Assembly (NCBI RefSeq): GCF_012489685.1
Contig: NC_080044.1
Span: forward strand, 80,524,732 to 80,588,731
From: Lotus japonicus
Lineage: Eukaryota > Streptophyta > Magnoliopsida > Fabales > Fabaceae
DNA: 64,000 bases
Reading direction: 5' to 3'
Shown: positions 12,149 through 25,200 of the stretch, piece by piece
Position numbering within the stretch: position 1 is the stretch's first letter
How the letters are laid out: every line of letters starts with the position of its first letter
Notes under the pieces: model-generated
Databases searched by the model: none
The model's input: only the letters and a program-made list of their open reading frames with translations
What the model was told of the DNA's origin: nothing
Translations under genes and position numbers: made by a program

Positions 12149-15138
12149 CACTCGCACACTGAAATTGAAACTTTCAAAGAAACAATCACTTTCCTCTGTT
12201 TCCCCTGTTTCAGAACAGAGTATCTCACTCTGTTTTCTTCTTCTTCTTCTTTCTCTAACACTCAATCAAACACACTGGACTTTCTGTTACTATGTAGTAC
12301 AATTTGATATCAATGTAAATATGTAATGTGATGTTGTTGTTTTGGTGAGTGCAATGCAAGTGTTGGTGGTTACCGGAGAAGGGTAGAGGTGGAAAGCATG
12401 ATATTTGTTTTGTGTTGTGTTGTGATCCCTTTGGAGTTTGTGTTGTAGTTTTTAAAGTGGAAGATTGGTGACTCATATCTGCACTGTGTTACGTGTCTTT
12501 GTTTTGAACGGTTTATTTGGCGGCTCGACAGTTTTTTTAATTGAATGATCCTTCTTCTCTTTCCTTTCTTCATTCTCAAGGCAATTATTCAAGCTTTCCT
12601 ACATAAAATCTATAACAGAATAATGTTATTGTATAGATAGATATCTTGTCAATTTTTGTTTATTGTCCAGCAAATGTAGAAGATGAAACCGACTTGATAA
12701 TCAGTCATTGAATGGTCATACAAAGCAACATGTGACATAGACATGTCCATCTACTCTAATTTTAGTTTGTGTTTGTTTTAAGGTAGGGAAATATTTTCTT
12801 AAAAGTTTGAACTTAGTAGAAGGTATTTTAAAATTTGGCACTAGTTTGAAAAACAATTTTTTAAGAATTATAATTATTTAAGAAAAACTGAATCGCTTTG
12901 GATTAGGCAACCTCAGAAGTATTTATGAAGTGGTATTTACATAATTTAACCTACCTAAACAATACGGTTGGTTAGAATCGAAATCCTAATAATACATACT
13001 TACTACCCGTTAAAAGTGGTTGTTTCTATTCATAAAGAGAAAGTTTAATTCTTAAAAGACAAACTCTTGATAAACATTTGATATTTACCACACTCAGGTC
13101 AAATAGAATTGTTTGATACATATAGCCATATAGGAAAACATAAATATGATGTATTTTCTTAATTTGACTTGCTGAAGTTTAGAAATTGCATAATAATAAC
13201 CAGGTATTGATTATTCACACATTTTCTCATTCATTTTATTTTTATTTATTTTTTCCTTATATTGTTCTATGCATTTTTCCTATTATATCATATATTATTT
13301 ATTTTTTTTTGTTTTTTGTTTTTGTTTTTATGTGTCTTCTCTGAGTGCGGGTGAAATTGCAGTGGATGAAATGTTATTGATGATAAACTGGTGGTTCATA
13401 TAAATTAGATCCAATTGGGAAATTTCAAACTTTTTTAATACTGCTTGTTTTGATATAAATACACAGAAGCTGGAATAATAACTTGGATGGGGAATAGGAG
13501 GCTGGAACTTATGGGCAGTGGAAATCAAGCTGTTCTTTGGCCCAATTGGCAAGTGGGAGAAGGGAATGCATCAAATTGCATGCTAGTGTAGTGTAGTAGT
13601 GTCCAACAGGGGCACATTTTCCAATGTCGTATCAGAGAATAGTTTAAGGAGCAGTGGCACAAACATAAATGCAACTCTAAAGTCAGACACATGGTCTAGT
13701 ACTTTGGTTGGTGGAGCAGATACACCATCTCTGCATTGCACGTGACATAGTATGGCTGCCTGCAACTGCTAGAGATGGATTCGTTGGCCTGCCAATTACT
13801 ACCATGATCCAATATATGCAGCTGAAAGATCTCAATTTCTTGCCTTTGAAGATTACCTGACATGATTCATTTACATCCTTTTCTGTTATTGTCTGTATTA
13901 ACTATAAAGCTTTCAATGACATAAAACAATTGGAAAGTCGCAAAAAATTCCTTGTTCACAATGCTATTCTGTCAATTGGTTTCAATTTGAAAAATGTTAT
14001 AACAAGTTGAATAATTCCTCCAATATTAAAAATAAGTATAATTAGTTATATGTTTGTAGTGAGAGTTTATTCAATGTTGTGGTGGCTAACAGTCATCTTA
14101 CTCAGTAGTGTCAAGTTTGTTACCTGATGTGGTTGGTGACATATTAGATTCTGACAAGGGTTTAGTTGCATGAGTAAAATAGTGCTATTTGGTCGTAGTC
14201 AATTGTTGTGGTAACCACCACAAGAGAAAAAAATCAAAGAAAGAAGGAAAAAGACATCCATTGGGAAGAGGAATAGAGCTCCCCCATAAGGAAGGACAAC
14301 TTGTAGCAACTAGGGTTTGTTTTGAAGTATTATGAAAGGAAAAAATCAGCGATAGAAATTTTTACCTCCTAAAAGCGTATTTGATTATTCTTTACACGTA
14401 ATAAAATACCCATTTCCACATACTTTTATATAAAAAGTGAAAAACTCTTTTATGGATTGAGTTTAGGAAATCTATTTATGCTGTACTTGATTGGTATCAA
14501 AATACAATAGGTTTCCTCATTGGAAGGAAAATTAATCCTGAAAGAAGAAACTCCTAACAGTTTTTGCAGTAGCAGAATTGATTTTAGAAAATCAATCGTG
14601 TGACTACTCAACTAGTAACTTGGATTAGTTAAGGTCGATTGTTGTTTCCACAGGTTTACCAAAGTATCAAATAACTATAAAATACGGTAAAGAGCAACCC
14701 AAAGCACGGTAACTCCAGAAGCTACACTTTGTTGATTCCACTTATAAGAGATTATGAGGTTTCCCACAACAGAATCAAACACCTATAAATCTTTTGAAAA
14801 ACCCTCTTTAGTACAACCGTCATATAGCATCATGTTCGCCAAAAAGAATCTTAAAAAAAAAAGTTACTCAAAATGGATTATTTGAATTATACTGTCTAAT
14901 AATACCATGTATCATCAAATATGAACAAATTAGGGCACTGATTTTTATAATATACAATTACAAAAGGCCATGAGCTCATGCTACTTCTTGCAAATGCACC
15001 TGGTCAGTCTACCATAACAATGAGGTACTGAGTAAGCATTTACTTTTGAAGATGCTGACCCACTTGCTAGTGCCTGCATTGCTGCTATCTACATGATAGG
15101 TTCCCTGCTTACTAAAAAGAATCATGACTTCCAAGAAG
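12149..15138. other. Intergenic DNA between the AAA ATPase and the CPBP protease
   Basis: The first part, 12149 to about 12550, is the likely promoter and leader of the AAA ATPase; a GAA-repeat purine tract (read on the - strand) lies at about 12237-12252. The rest is AT-rich, with no frame I would call coding. The last 100-200 bases before 15139 are probably the 3' UTR of the protease gene. Confidence 0.45.
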
Positions 15139-18100
15139 CTATTTCATCAAATCTAAGAAGACAAAGGCATTCCAAAGGCTATGCAATAGCATTGATGGTA
15201 ATAAATTCCTTGACCGCGTAAATATGATACCCATCACCATTCCAAGAAATATAAGTGGCAGCATCCTTTGAATATTAAAATGTGCAAGCGCAAAGGCAAT
15301 TGAACTTACCAGTATTGCACACCACACAGGCATGTATTTGGAAAGGGATGGGAGTAGAAAACCACGGAAAACTATCTCCTCCCACACAGGAGCACACACT
15401 GATACTACTAACGCATATAATAACATTGCCACGGGATCCCTTGCCCTTATTGAGTGTTCAACACTAGAAAGGGTGACAGGTGTAGATGGCAAGAGAGGTA
15501 ACAGGTCGAGGTTGAACTGCGAGAGCCGGTTGACGAGCGGAAACATGAGACACCCTATGATGACATCTGGTTGCCAAGTCCCTTTCAGGCTAAACTTGAA
15601 CCAGTCAGGTGGAAGGGGGCGGAATCGAGAAAGACAATGATGAAGAATTGCAATTCCGGCGAGTCCTTCAGTAACATCAGTAATAAGGCTAAACAGTGCC
15701 TGGCCTCTAAATGTCAAAGAATCTTTGCTAAAGCCAGTTATGTGGGCCGCAAAAGGAATCATCCAAGATCCTATGAACCAAAATGCCGATGTCCACAGAA
15801 GCATAACCTGCATCATAGGTTACAATCTCATGATGACATTTATTGTTTAGAACTTTAGCTCTACTCAATTGGGTCAATTAAAATTCTTCTCCATTCCTCA
15901 AATTTCAATTCCACTCATACAACATGTACCATAAATTTCAACTGTGAGCAATTCGTAAAAAAAAGAAATTTTTTATTTGATTACATCTTGCTTGAAATTT
16001 GGGAAAGACTTACTTGTAATATGGTTACTGCAGTCCATGGTACAACCCATCGATTTCCAAATACCTTGAATACTTCACTCGCAACCTGAAATAAGTCATG
16101 CCTTTGGGTGAACATACAGATACAAATTAACATTTAGTATAAAAAAATTATTCCATTAATGATATGGTGTAATAACACACTCAATGTGGCATTTAATGAT
16201 GGAAAGAAAACCAAGATCTTCATAAATCTTAACTCAGAAACAAGATGATTCAGATGTACTAAAATCAAGAAAGCTGAAGATCAGATCATCACAATAATCT
16301 AGTTAGTTTTAAGTGCAAATTGAATTATTCTATTCTATAACATAACAAGAGTATAATATTTTTTAGGGATCTTTATTTCACAGTTTCAATCCTAAAGGCA
16401 GTCTAGGAATTGTCACATTTCCATCTCTTGGGTTGTAAGTGTATTTAGGGCTTTAGGCTCAGGTTTATCTAGCTTTAATCCATTTTGTTTTAGCTTATGT
16501 TTGGCTTGATAGATGTCACGAACCAAGTTCCACAACCTCTGCTGTGAGAGATGGCAACTCCTCAGGGGAGACTTTTTTTCTGCCCATCGTCACGGCCACT
16601 CTCCCAGAGGGTTGCGACAATAGAAAAACACAGAATGAAACCCATTTCCGTTGTTTGAATAGTCTAAAATAGGATGTAATGGAGTGGAACCTTCTTCTAG
16701 GGCTCCTATTTTTCATTCCCTTCACTCTATGGGGCATGTAATAGAACCAGTCCTTAAAATATCCAAACAATTGAAAGTATATTTTATTTCATTCCACTGC
16801 ATTTTCTTCCATCCCATTTCATTTCAATCAACTCACCATTAGATATTCAAACATTATCTTAGTGGCTATGTTTTCTTTAATAGAATGATTATTTGATTAA
16901 CATTACCATTAGATAGGAGGTCCATAAATCAGCGGCATTAATGCTTTCTTTAATAGAGTGATCATTTGTATTATGGATAAAAAATCGAATCCTTGGTTGT
17001 TGATGTAACCGAATATTGTGTAATGCCTAGGTTTCTTTTCTGCTTATCTTCTGCCCTATAATATTAGTATTCACACATCAAAATCCTAATTTAATTTTTC
17101 ATAAATTCACAAGCCTGATAATGCAAGTACAATTCAAAGCACTCAAACGGTCACTAATCTGACCCTAAAATGCCTTCTTATTTTTTACAAATCACTCTTG
17201 ACCTTGTTCACATCCATTGAACCTCCATTCTGTCTATAATCCACCATTAACCAACCTGATAAAACAAAATCCTCCCCTATTAAGTTTCAAATCCCACTTC
17301 TATCCTACATCAACAGAACACTAAAAACAAATAGACAAAAAAAGAACAAATTGAGCTGTACAATCAAATGTTAGGTATGCAAATGAATCCACCTTGTATT
17401 TCTTTCCATTGATTCTCCGATCGCCAAATAAAAGCAGATGTTCACTTAAACGTAAGACATGACAAAGGAAACCATAGTCTCATTTCTTTTCATCAATTCA
17501 TCAGTTCAGAAATACACAAAGATATTCACTTAATATTGTCCACCAGAAACTTCATATCCAACCACTTCATAAGATTGACTAATGACTACAACTGCACTTG
17601 ATTGACAAAGTCTGCTCACAGACTTCCTAATTCCTATGATGCAAATAGCTAATTATGGAAAATGTTTCTTTTAATATACAGGAGGAACTAAATCATGGGC
17701 CAAACTTTTTTCAGCCTTCAGAAGCCTAAGGTTGGATTGAGGATCAACAGATGACTGGCACTAGAATGAAATGTAATGGATATCATAAAATTACTAAAAG
17801 GGTGTATCTTATTGGTTATCAGCTTACCATCACCTCCATTTGGGGTGGGGGGGAGGGAAAACCACTTAAATATATATTTGGAGCACATCCGATTTGTAGT
17901 TTACAGTGAAGGACAGCCTTGGCACAATAGTTAGCGTTGTATTGAGTCATGATATAAACCTCTTGCAAATGCAAGGCAAGGCTCTCTATAATGGGCCCAC
18001 AATTAGTCCAACCCTTCCTTGGACACCATTGTAAAGTTATGGGAGCTTTATACCCATGATAGTCAAAATCGGAATTTAAATCACACGATTTTGTGATTCA

Positions 18101-19614
18101 AGACGCCTCCGCGATCGCTGCCTAAATCTCTGTAAAATCGCAAACTCCTTAAAATCATGATTTTGCTGGGTCCATTATTTTCCGGACTTAACCCGACATC
18201 AAAATCGAGACCCTGTTTTCTTTCTATAAAACTAAGTTCCATTTCAGCCAAACAAAGCAACTGAGTTCATTGAAGCCTCACAAACTTCAACCCTGTAGAG
18301 ACTAGCAATGGTGACGGCTCCCTGGATGATGACCACCTGCCATGAAGACTCTGTTCTTTTCCCTGGTTGTTTCTGTGCTTGCTGTGTTCTATTCTCTGGT
18401 TATTTTTGTCTGTTCCACAGTCCCTGCTTTTCTTCTTTTTAAAGTGTTTTCTTTTGTGTAACGAGTACAACTTCATTTAATGCTACGACTAAATCCCAAG
18501 TTTGACTACTATGTTACTATGTTTATAGCATCAGGTTCCAAGTGTTTGTAGCTCACAAACAATAACAGTCAACATTTTGGCAAGTAAATGCAAACTAAAA
18601 CACTGAATAGAATAGTATCTTCACTTTAGAACATGAATTGGTGTTTCTTCCATCAAACCGTCCTAAATTTACTTATTAACCGTGAAGAAGCAAAATCCAT
18701 TGCAAGCTATTGTAAGTAAATTATTATGTAAATGAATTTCACTTGGAATTTCATCACTCTGAAACCAGATGGCAGGTATCATAATATACATATTTCAATT
18801 TCATTCAATAGCGCATATATTCATTGATCCGAATACTAATCATGTAATGTTATATCCTCCTAGTATTAAATGACAAGTTAATGCATTTGGTATCTTGTAA
18901 GTGTCAAAACCATTTAATACTTTAACCATTTAGTATGTAGTAGGATGAAATAGAAGAATATAACATTACTCATAACATCAGCATAGAAAACGGAAAGCCC
19001 TTTATGTTATGAAAGAAAATAATAGCTGTGTGACCTTTTGAAGGATCAAATTCTGGTCCCGCTTGGTGACACTAGAGTCATTGGATTCAGATTGCACCGA
19101 TTCCTCGCAAAGATACTGGTCAATAACTTCAGGCTTGGGTGTTTCTGGAGAATGATGCTCGTGCCTAAAGCACAAAATACTTAACTTCTGCAAGTAAACA
19201 CAACAATTAAAAACTGAAAACAGCAAGGCATATCAAAGCAAAACAGTTGCAATCAATTGCTTCTTCAGGAGCATACATGAACGTAAAATTAAAAAAAAAA
19301 AAAAACTCTTATTTGCCACTACTTAATAACGAACTGAAATCTGAAAAACCCCACTTGGAGAATTCAATCATTTAGGATAAAGTTCACAACTTTTTGAAAC
19401 CCCAATTATTAATTTCTCACCAATTGAAAGAAAAAAAAACAAAAAAAAAAAAGAAGAAATTAAGAATGCTTACGTTTTTGGGAGAGTTGAGATTCGATTC
19501 GAAGATCCGAGAAGTTGTGGGGAAAGGACGGAGTGTAGGGGGTCCTGGGAAACCCTTAATTGGAAGAAAGGAGCGCGCAAAGAGAGAGCGAGAAGAAGAA
19601 GAGGTGCTCAACAT
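15139..19614 (-). CDS. CPBP (CAAX-type) intramembrane metalloprotease, probably plastid-targeted
   Basis: Polytopic membrane protease of the CPBP/Abi family (Pfam Abi/Rce1). Exons on the - strand: 19614-19474, 19187-19035, 16085-16014, 15807-15139, giving 344 residues with consistent phases. Residues 1-47 are rich in Ser, Arg and Pro with almost no acid, like a chloroplast transit peptide. The catalytic core is in exon 4: EEIVFRG (Glu265/266), a His in FALAHF (about 298) and HSLWNA (His331, Asn335), the usual three CPBP motifs; all are intact. Several hydrophobic helices surround them. Exon 2 uses the acceptor at 19188, because the acceptor nearer the conserved region would bring a stop codon into frame. 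Intron 2 is nearly 3 kb and carries an Au-type SINE. Substrate unknown; some plant members act in plastid envelope or thylakoid homeostasis. Location in plastids is inferred. Confidence 0.9.
17905..18060 (+). mobile_element. Au-type SINE inside intron 2 of the CPBP gene
   Basis: The sequence matches the body of the plant Au SINE as I recall it: CCTCTTGCAAATGCAAGGC, then a stretch close to CCTTCCCCGGAC (here CCTTCCTTGGAC), then GGGAGCTTTA near the 3' end. Upstream, GGCACAATAGTTAGC and the following bases look like a decayed tRNA-derived A box. It lies antisense to the host gene. It is diverged from consensus, so old. Ends are approximate. Confidence 0.7.
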
Positions 19615-20802
19615 TTATATAACGAAAAAGGGGTTTGTTAACCTAATCCTAATTAGTTCAGACCCTTCTTCTCACATCAACAAAGTTGTAATCTTTGGAG
19701 GCAAAAACTAACTGGGTTTGGATATGGTGGTTGAATTGGGTTAGGAATGTGATTTGAAGAAGAAGAAGAAGTAGGTGTTGGTTGTTCTTGGAGTTCTAGT
19801 TTGTTGTTTCCATTCAATCCAGACAGAGGAAAGAGGAGGAAGAGAAGACTATAGTTGAATTCGTGGTTTCAAAATCCAAGTTGCAATTTGCATTTTGCAA
19901 TGGAACTACAAATACAAATACAAATACAAATACAAATACTCACTATTATTTTTATATTTTATTTTGTGCGTGTGTAATTATGAGTGTATATATTTATTAT
20001 CCCCTATTTGGAAGCATTGTCGGAGGAAAATGCTTGGACAACTTCCCACTCTATTTGACAACATGAACCAACGAGATAGCCAATAGGATTGCTAATTCCG
20101 GTGGTTAAGGGAGTGATAAAAGAAATAAGACATTTTATTAAAGGAAGAAACCCTTAATTTTAGGAGTTTGATCATAATTATAAGATTTGTTACATAATTC
20201 AATTGATTTAGAATTTTTTAAAAATAAGGGTAGTGATTGAGTTTTAAAAAGAAATAGTATCTCCTTCAATAATCTCTAGTTTCAAAAAAAAAAACTAAGA
20301 TTTAAATGAAAAAAAAATGTTGTGATTGATTTTTAGTGTAAAATTATTTTACATTAATCATGCATATCTACTAAACTCATATATAAAATATACACAAATA
20401 TCAAGCAAATATAAAAAATTTAAGATAAATCACAATTATATTTAAATAGTTGTTTGACTATTAATTTTATTTTATTTGTTAAGATACCACATATAAAAAA
20501 AAAGATGCTACATATTCAACGAAAAAGTCTTCTATTTTATTTATTTTATTTAATTAATGTGTTCAATATAACATATATATTCTATGTCAAAAAAAAAACA
20601 TATATATTCAATGAAAAGATGAACATATTTAAAGAAAATATCAAATGAAAAGTCTGATAAGATTTTTTACAATTTAAGATCTTAATTATTTATATGAAAT
20701 ATCTTATCACATTGCACCGGTCATTACGAATATAAATCATTGAAGCCACAGTGTAGTTTCACACATTCCAGGCTCACCTCGTGTTTGTTGCTGTAAACAT
20801 TC
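19615..20802. other. Intergenic DNA between the CPBP protease and the F-box gene
   Basis: The genes diverge here, so both promoters lie in this stretch. It contains GAA repeats near 19758-19772 and a (ACAAAT)n microsatellite of about five units at about 19911-19938, then AT-rich DNA with A runs. No further gene seen. Confidence 0.5.
19911..19938. repeat. (ACAAAT)n microsatellite
   Basis: About five tandem hexamers of ACAAAT. Likely length-polymorphic; no function implied. Confidence 0.8.
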
Positions 20803-21930
20803 ATGGTAGAAAAAATAAGCATTCATAGCCGCACCATGCAACCCAAGGAGAAACGACTCGATATTGAGGGGCTATTGATTCCTGACGATTTCATCACGGA
20901 TATCCTCTCACGTCTCCCTGTGAAATCCCTGATTCGGTTTAAGTTGGTATCCAAATCACTCAACTCTCTCATCTCGGACCCTTACTTTGTGAAGCTACAC
21001 CTTCGTCGCAGCTCTGCTCCAAACGCCAACCCAAACATAATATTGCAAGTTCCATTAGGCAGCATTAAGAAGAGCATTGAATTTTTCCATGTCAAATCCT
21101 TCCTTAAAACCCATAACGAATTACAGCCGTAATGCGACACTTGTGGCCCGCACTTGCTATTAGGTTCTTGTAATGGGTTGATCTGCGTGACTAGAATTGA
21201 TATTGATTATTTTAACTCCCGTGAACAACCTTTTTGGTTTATTCTATGGAATCCCGCCACACAATCGGTATCTCGTCAGTGTCACACATTTAGAATTGGG
21301 CGTGAAGTTATTGACTCCTTTCTCTCTAACGATTGTGGGTTTGGCTATGATCATGTAAGTAGCTCATGCATGATTCTTTCCTTTGATTTGAGTAAAGAGG
21401 AGTATGTGTGGTTGTTGCTGCCTGCTATTCCTTACAAGTTCAGTGACCCACATCTTGGAGTTTTGGATGAATGCCTTTGTGTTTCTGTCCAAGACAAGCA
21501 ATCCAATTTTGTGATTTGGCAGTTGAAGGAGTTTGGAGTGGATGAGTCTTGGACTAAGTTGCTCAACATTAATTATGACAAAGAACTTAAACCTCGCCGC
21601 CTGCCGCCTCCCAGGAGCTTTCCTCTTTACATGTTTGATAATGGTGTTGTTGTACTCATGCTGCCAAAAATGTTTCTCTATAACAACAGAGATAAAACAG
21701 TGGATCCTCTTCACTTGGGTGGTGTCCCAATATCTGCATCTTGTGCCGTAATTTGCTGTGAAAGCTTGATTTCACCTCCTCGTCCGTTGGTGGCAGTTGA
21801 AACACGGACACGAGGAGGTGATACAAAGAAAGCCCAAGTTTGTGGGGCATTGAGCAAGGCTTATAAAAAATTGGTTAAAGCCAAATTGGTTAAAGCCAAT
21901 GCTGAGATCAAGAAAGTCAATGCTGAGATC

Positions 21931-22227
21931 TGTTGGAATTAGTGGTAATTCAGATTAGGTCCTTGTGTTTTCAGAGAGTTCATTAGTTGGTCCTTATGAG
22001 TCTGTATGTTGTTAATTGTGATCCCCATGTAATGAATAAAAGGAACTCACTGTGTGTGAATGCAGAGTATCAATAGTATTCATCTTCTCATTCAATATGA
22101 GCTTCTTTTCTTTTCTACGTTTTACTTCAAGATTCATTCATTCTTTCTTGTGTTGATTGTTCCTAACTCTAGCATTGATTGTGATAATCAATTGCGTTCA
22201 AGGGATTTCTGAGATTGAAATCCAACA
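21931..22227 (+). repeat. Left LTR of the copia element
   Basis: 297 bp, TGTTGG...CCAACA, with the short inverted ends typical of LTRs. It introduces TAG in the frame of the interrupted F-box gene four codons after the junction. It includes AATGAATAAAAGG, a possible polyadenylation region. Confidence 0.95.
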
Positions 22228-22228
22228 G

Positions 22229-22241
22229 TGGTATCAAGAGC
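22229..22241 (+). other. Primer-binding site of the copia element
   Basis: TGGTATCAAGAGC, one base after the left LTR, resembles the initiator tRNA-Met primer site usual in plant copia elements (TGGTATCAGAGC) but with one extra A. Confidence 0.8.
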
Positions 22242-22262
22242 TTCACGATCAGGCGACCGGCG

Positions 22263-25200
22263 ATGAGAGCCACCACCAGTGCACGACGATCTACGGCGGA
22301 GTATGAATCAGTCACAACGGAGGTGCTTGCTCCGTTAGAAGCTCCGGTGGAAGTGGACGCTTCTTTTAAGGTGATGGCTAGAACGAATGGCAATTTCCCA
22401 GCTTCGTTGCCGGTTCTTGACGGCAAGAGTGATTGGGAACGGTGGAATACCCAGATGCTTGTAATCTTCGGGTTTCAAGATGTTCTGGAGATGGTGACTT
22501 CTGGGTATGATGCTCTACCGGCGGAACCGACGGCGGAGCAAAGCGCTGCTCATAAGGAGCTGAAGAAGAAAGATATGCGGGCTCTGTTCATTATCCATCA
22601 GTGTGTCAACCCTGCAAATTTTGAGAAAATTGCAGCGGCGAAAACGTCGAAGGAGGTGTGGGATATTCTGAACAAGAGCTACGAAGGTGTGGCAAAATTG
22701 AAGAAGGTCAAGTTGCAGACTCTCAGAAGACAGTATGAAGCTCTGAAGATGGAGAAATCAGAGACGATTTCTAAGTTTTTCACTCGACTTCAGACCTTGA
22801 CAAACCAAATGAAGACGAATGGAGAGACCATGAATGATCAAATGCTTGTAGAAAAGGTTCTCCGATCTTTGACTACAAGATTTGATCATATAGTCACTAC
22901 GATAGAGGAGTCTAAGGATCTTGAGACTATGAAAGTGGAGGAGCTTCAAGGTTCATTGGAGGCTCATGAAATGAGATTGAATCTGAGAGAGTCTGACAGA
23001 GAAACTGAACAAGCATTGTATGCTCATGGTGGTACCAGCAAGAAGAAGTGGAGTAGCAACTCTAAGACCTTCAAGGAGAAGAATTGGAAGAACAAGGATT
23101 CTGGAAAGTCTTCACATGAGGATGAGGGTGAATCCAAGAAGAAGTGGGATTCCAAGGAAAAGAATCAGGACAAAGACAAGTTCAAGAAAGGGAAAAGCAA
23201 GAAGAGTGTTCAGTATTTTGCATGTAAAAAGTATGGACACTATGCTTATGAATGAAAAAATAAGAAGAAGGGTAACAAGACAAATGGTGATGATTGATCT
23301 TATTCTGCTCATGAAGGTGATGAATCAGATGGTGAGCAGGTATTGTTTGTTGTCCCTGATGATGAATCTAGTAGTAGTTTTATTCAAGTTCCTAGCCTTA
23401 TTGGTAGTGAAGTTGTAAATTATGTTGTTAGCTCTCACGTGCTTGATGAGAACACCTGGTACTTAGACTCAGGTTGTTCATCTCATATGACTGGCCACAA
23501 AGAGTGGTTTGTTGACTTGGATGAGAGGAAATTTAGTAGTGTTAGGTTTGCTGACAATAGCACTATTAGATCAGCTGGTATTGGAAGGATTCTTATCAAA
23601 AAGAAGAATGGAAAACAAGCGTTTATCACAGATGTGTTGTATGTTCCCAGTGTGAAACATAATTTGATTAGCCTAGGGCAGTTGGTTGAGAAAGGCTATT
23701 CATCGAAGACTAAAGGGAAGAATCTGTTAGTGTTTGATCCAAAGTATAGGTTGATTTTGAGATCAGCATTGGCAACAAACAAGACTTTTCAGGTTGATCT
23801 TAACACTAGTGATGCACAGTGTATGAAAGCAAGTAATTCAAATGTGGATTGGCTATGGCATCTCAGATATGGTCACCTGAACTTCAAAGGCTTGAATCAG
23901 CTCCATAATGAAGATATGGTGAAGGGTCTTCCACTGGTAAAGGTCTCTGGTCAGTTGTGTGAAGGTTGCTTATTGAGCAAGCAGCCTAGAAATGTCTTTC
24001 ATGAGAATATGCCAGTGAATTCTAAGGATGCATTAGATGTGGTATATTCTGATGTGTGTGGACCTTTTGAGGTTGTTTCATCAGGTGGTAATAGATATTT
24101 TGTGTCTTTTATTGATGATCGCACTAGGAAAATGTGGACCTATCTACTAACCAGAAAGTCAGAATTGTTTGAGGTTTTTAAGAAGTTCAAGGTGTTAGTT
24201 GAGAAGCAAAGCAGTAGAAGCATAAAAACCCTGAGAACAGATGGTGGAGGTGAGTATGTTTCAAAGGAGATGAAAGCATTCTGTGAAGAAGTTGGAATCT
24301 ATCATGAAATAATAGCTCCATACACTCCTCAGCATAATGGAGTGGCTGAGAGGAGGAATAGAACTATTGCTAACATGGTGAGAAGTATGTTGAATAGCAA
24401 GAAGTTGCCAGTGAAACTGTGGGGTGAAGTTGTATCTATCTACTGCCACTTACATTCTCAACAGGTGTCCTACAAAAATATTGAAGTCTTTGACACCTGA
24501 GGAAGCTTGGACAGGTCTGAAGCCAATTGTGAAACATTTTAAGGTGTTTGGATCTGTGTGTTATAGACACTTGCCATATCAAAGGAGGAAGAAACTGGTC
24601 AACAAGAGTGAGAAGCTACTTATAGTGGGGTATCACTCTACAGGTGCTTATAGGCTGCTTAATCCTGTGACTAATGGTATAATCATTAGTAGAGATGTTG
24701 TTGATGAAGAAGCAACATGGGATTGGCCTGATGATGAAGCAGTGGGATCCAGTGCAAAAGTTCAGTTTAATTTTCCTGAGTTGCTACCTGATGCTGAAAC
24801 AGATATGAATGGAGGATCAGGTGAATCAGCTGGACAAGGAACTGTGACTCTTCCTACTGGTAATGTGGTTCAGAGGACTCAAAGATCAAGATACTTGCCT
24901 GCTAGGTTAGATGACTATGTGCTATTTCCTGACAATGAGGTTACACATGAAGGTGATCTGGTTCATCTAGCTTTGAATGCTGAGATTGAGCCAGTGAGTG
25001 TTGAAGAGGCTTTTCATCATGATAATTAGATCTTAGCTATGAAGGAAGAGCTTGGTTCTATTGAGAAGAATAAGACTTGGAGTCTTGTTGATTTACCAAA
25101 AGGGAAGAAGGCTATCTCTGTGAAATGGGTCTATAAGACCAAGTTAAAGTCAGATGGCTCTATAGCTAGGTATAAGGCCAGGCTTGTAGCAAGGGGTTTT

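Noticed and set aside
19612..19625. TATATAA next to the CPBP start codon as a TATA box
   Set aside because: It lies about two bases from the ATG, too close to serve as the TATA box of a transcript containing that ATG.
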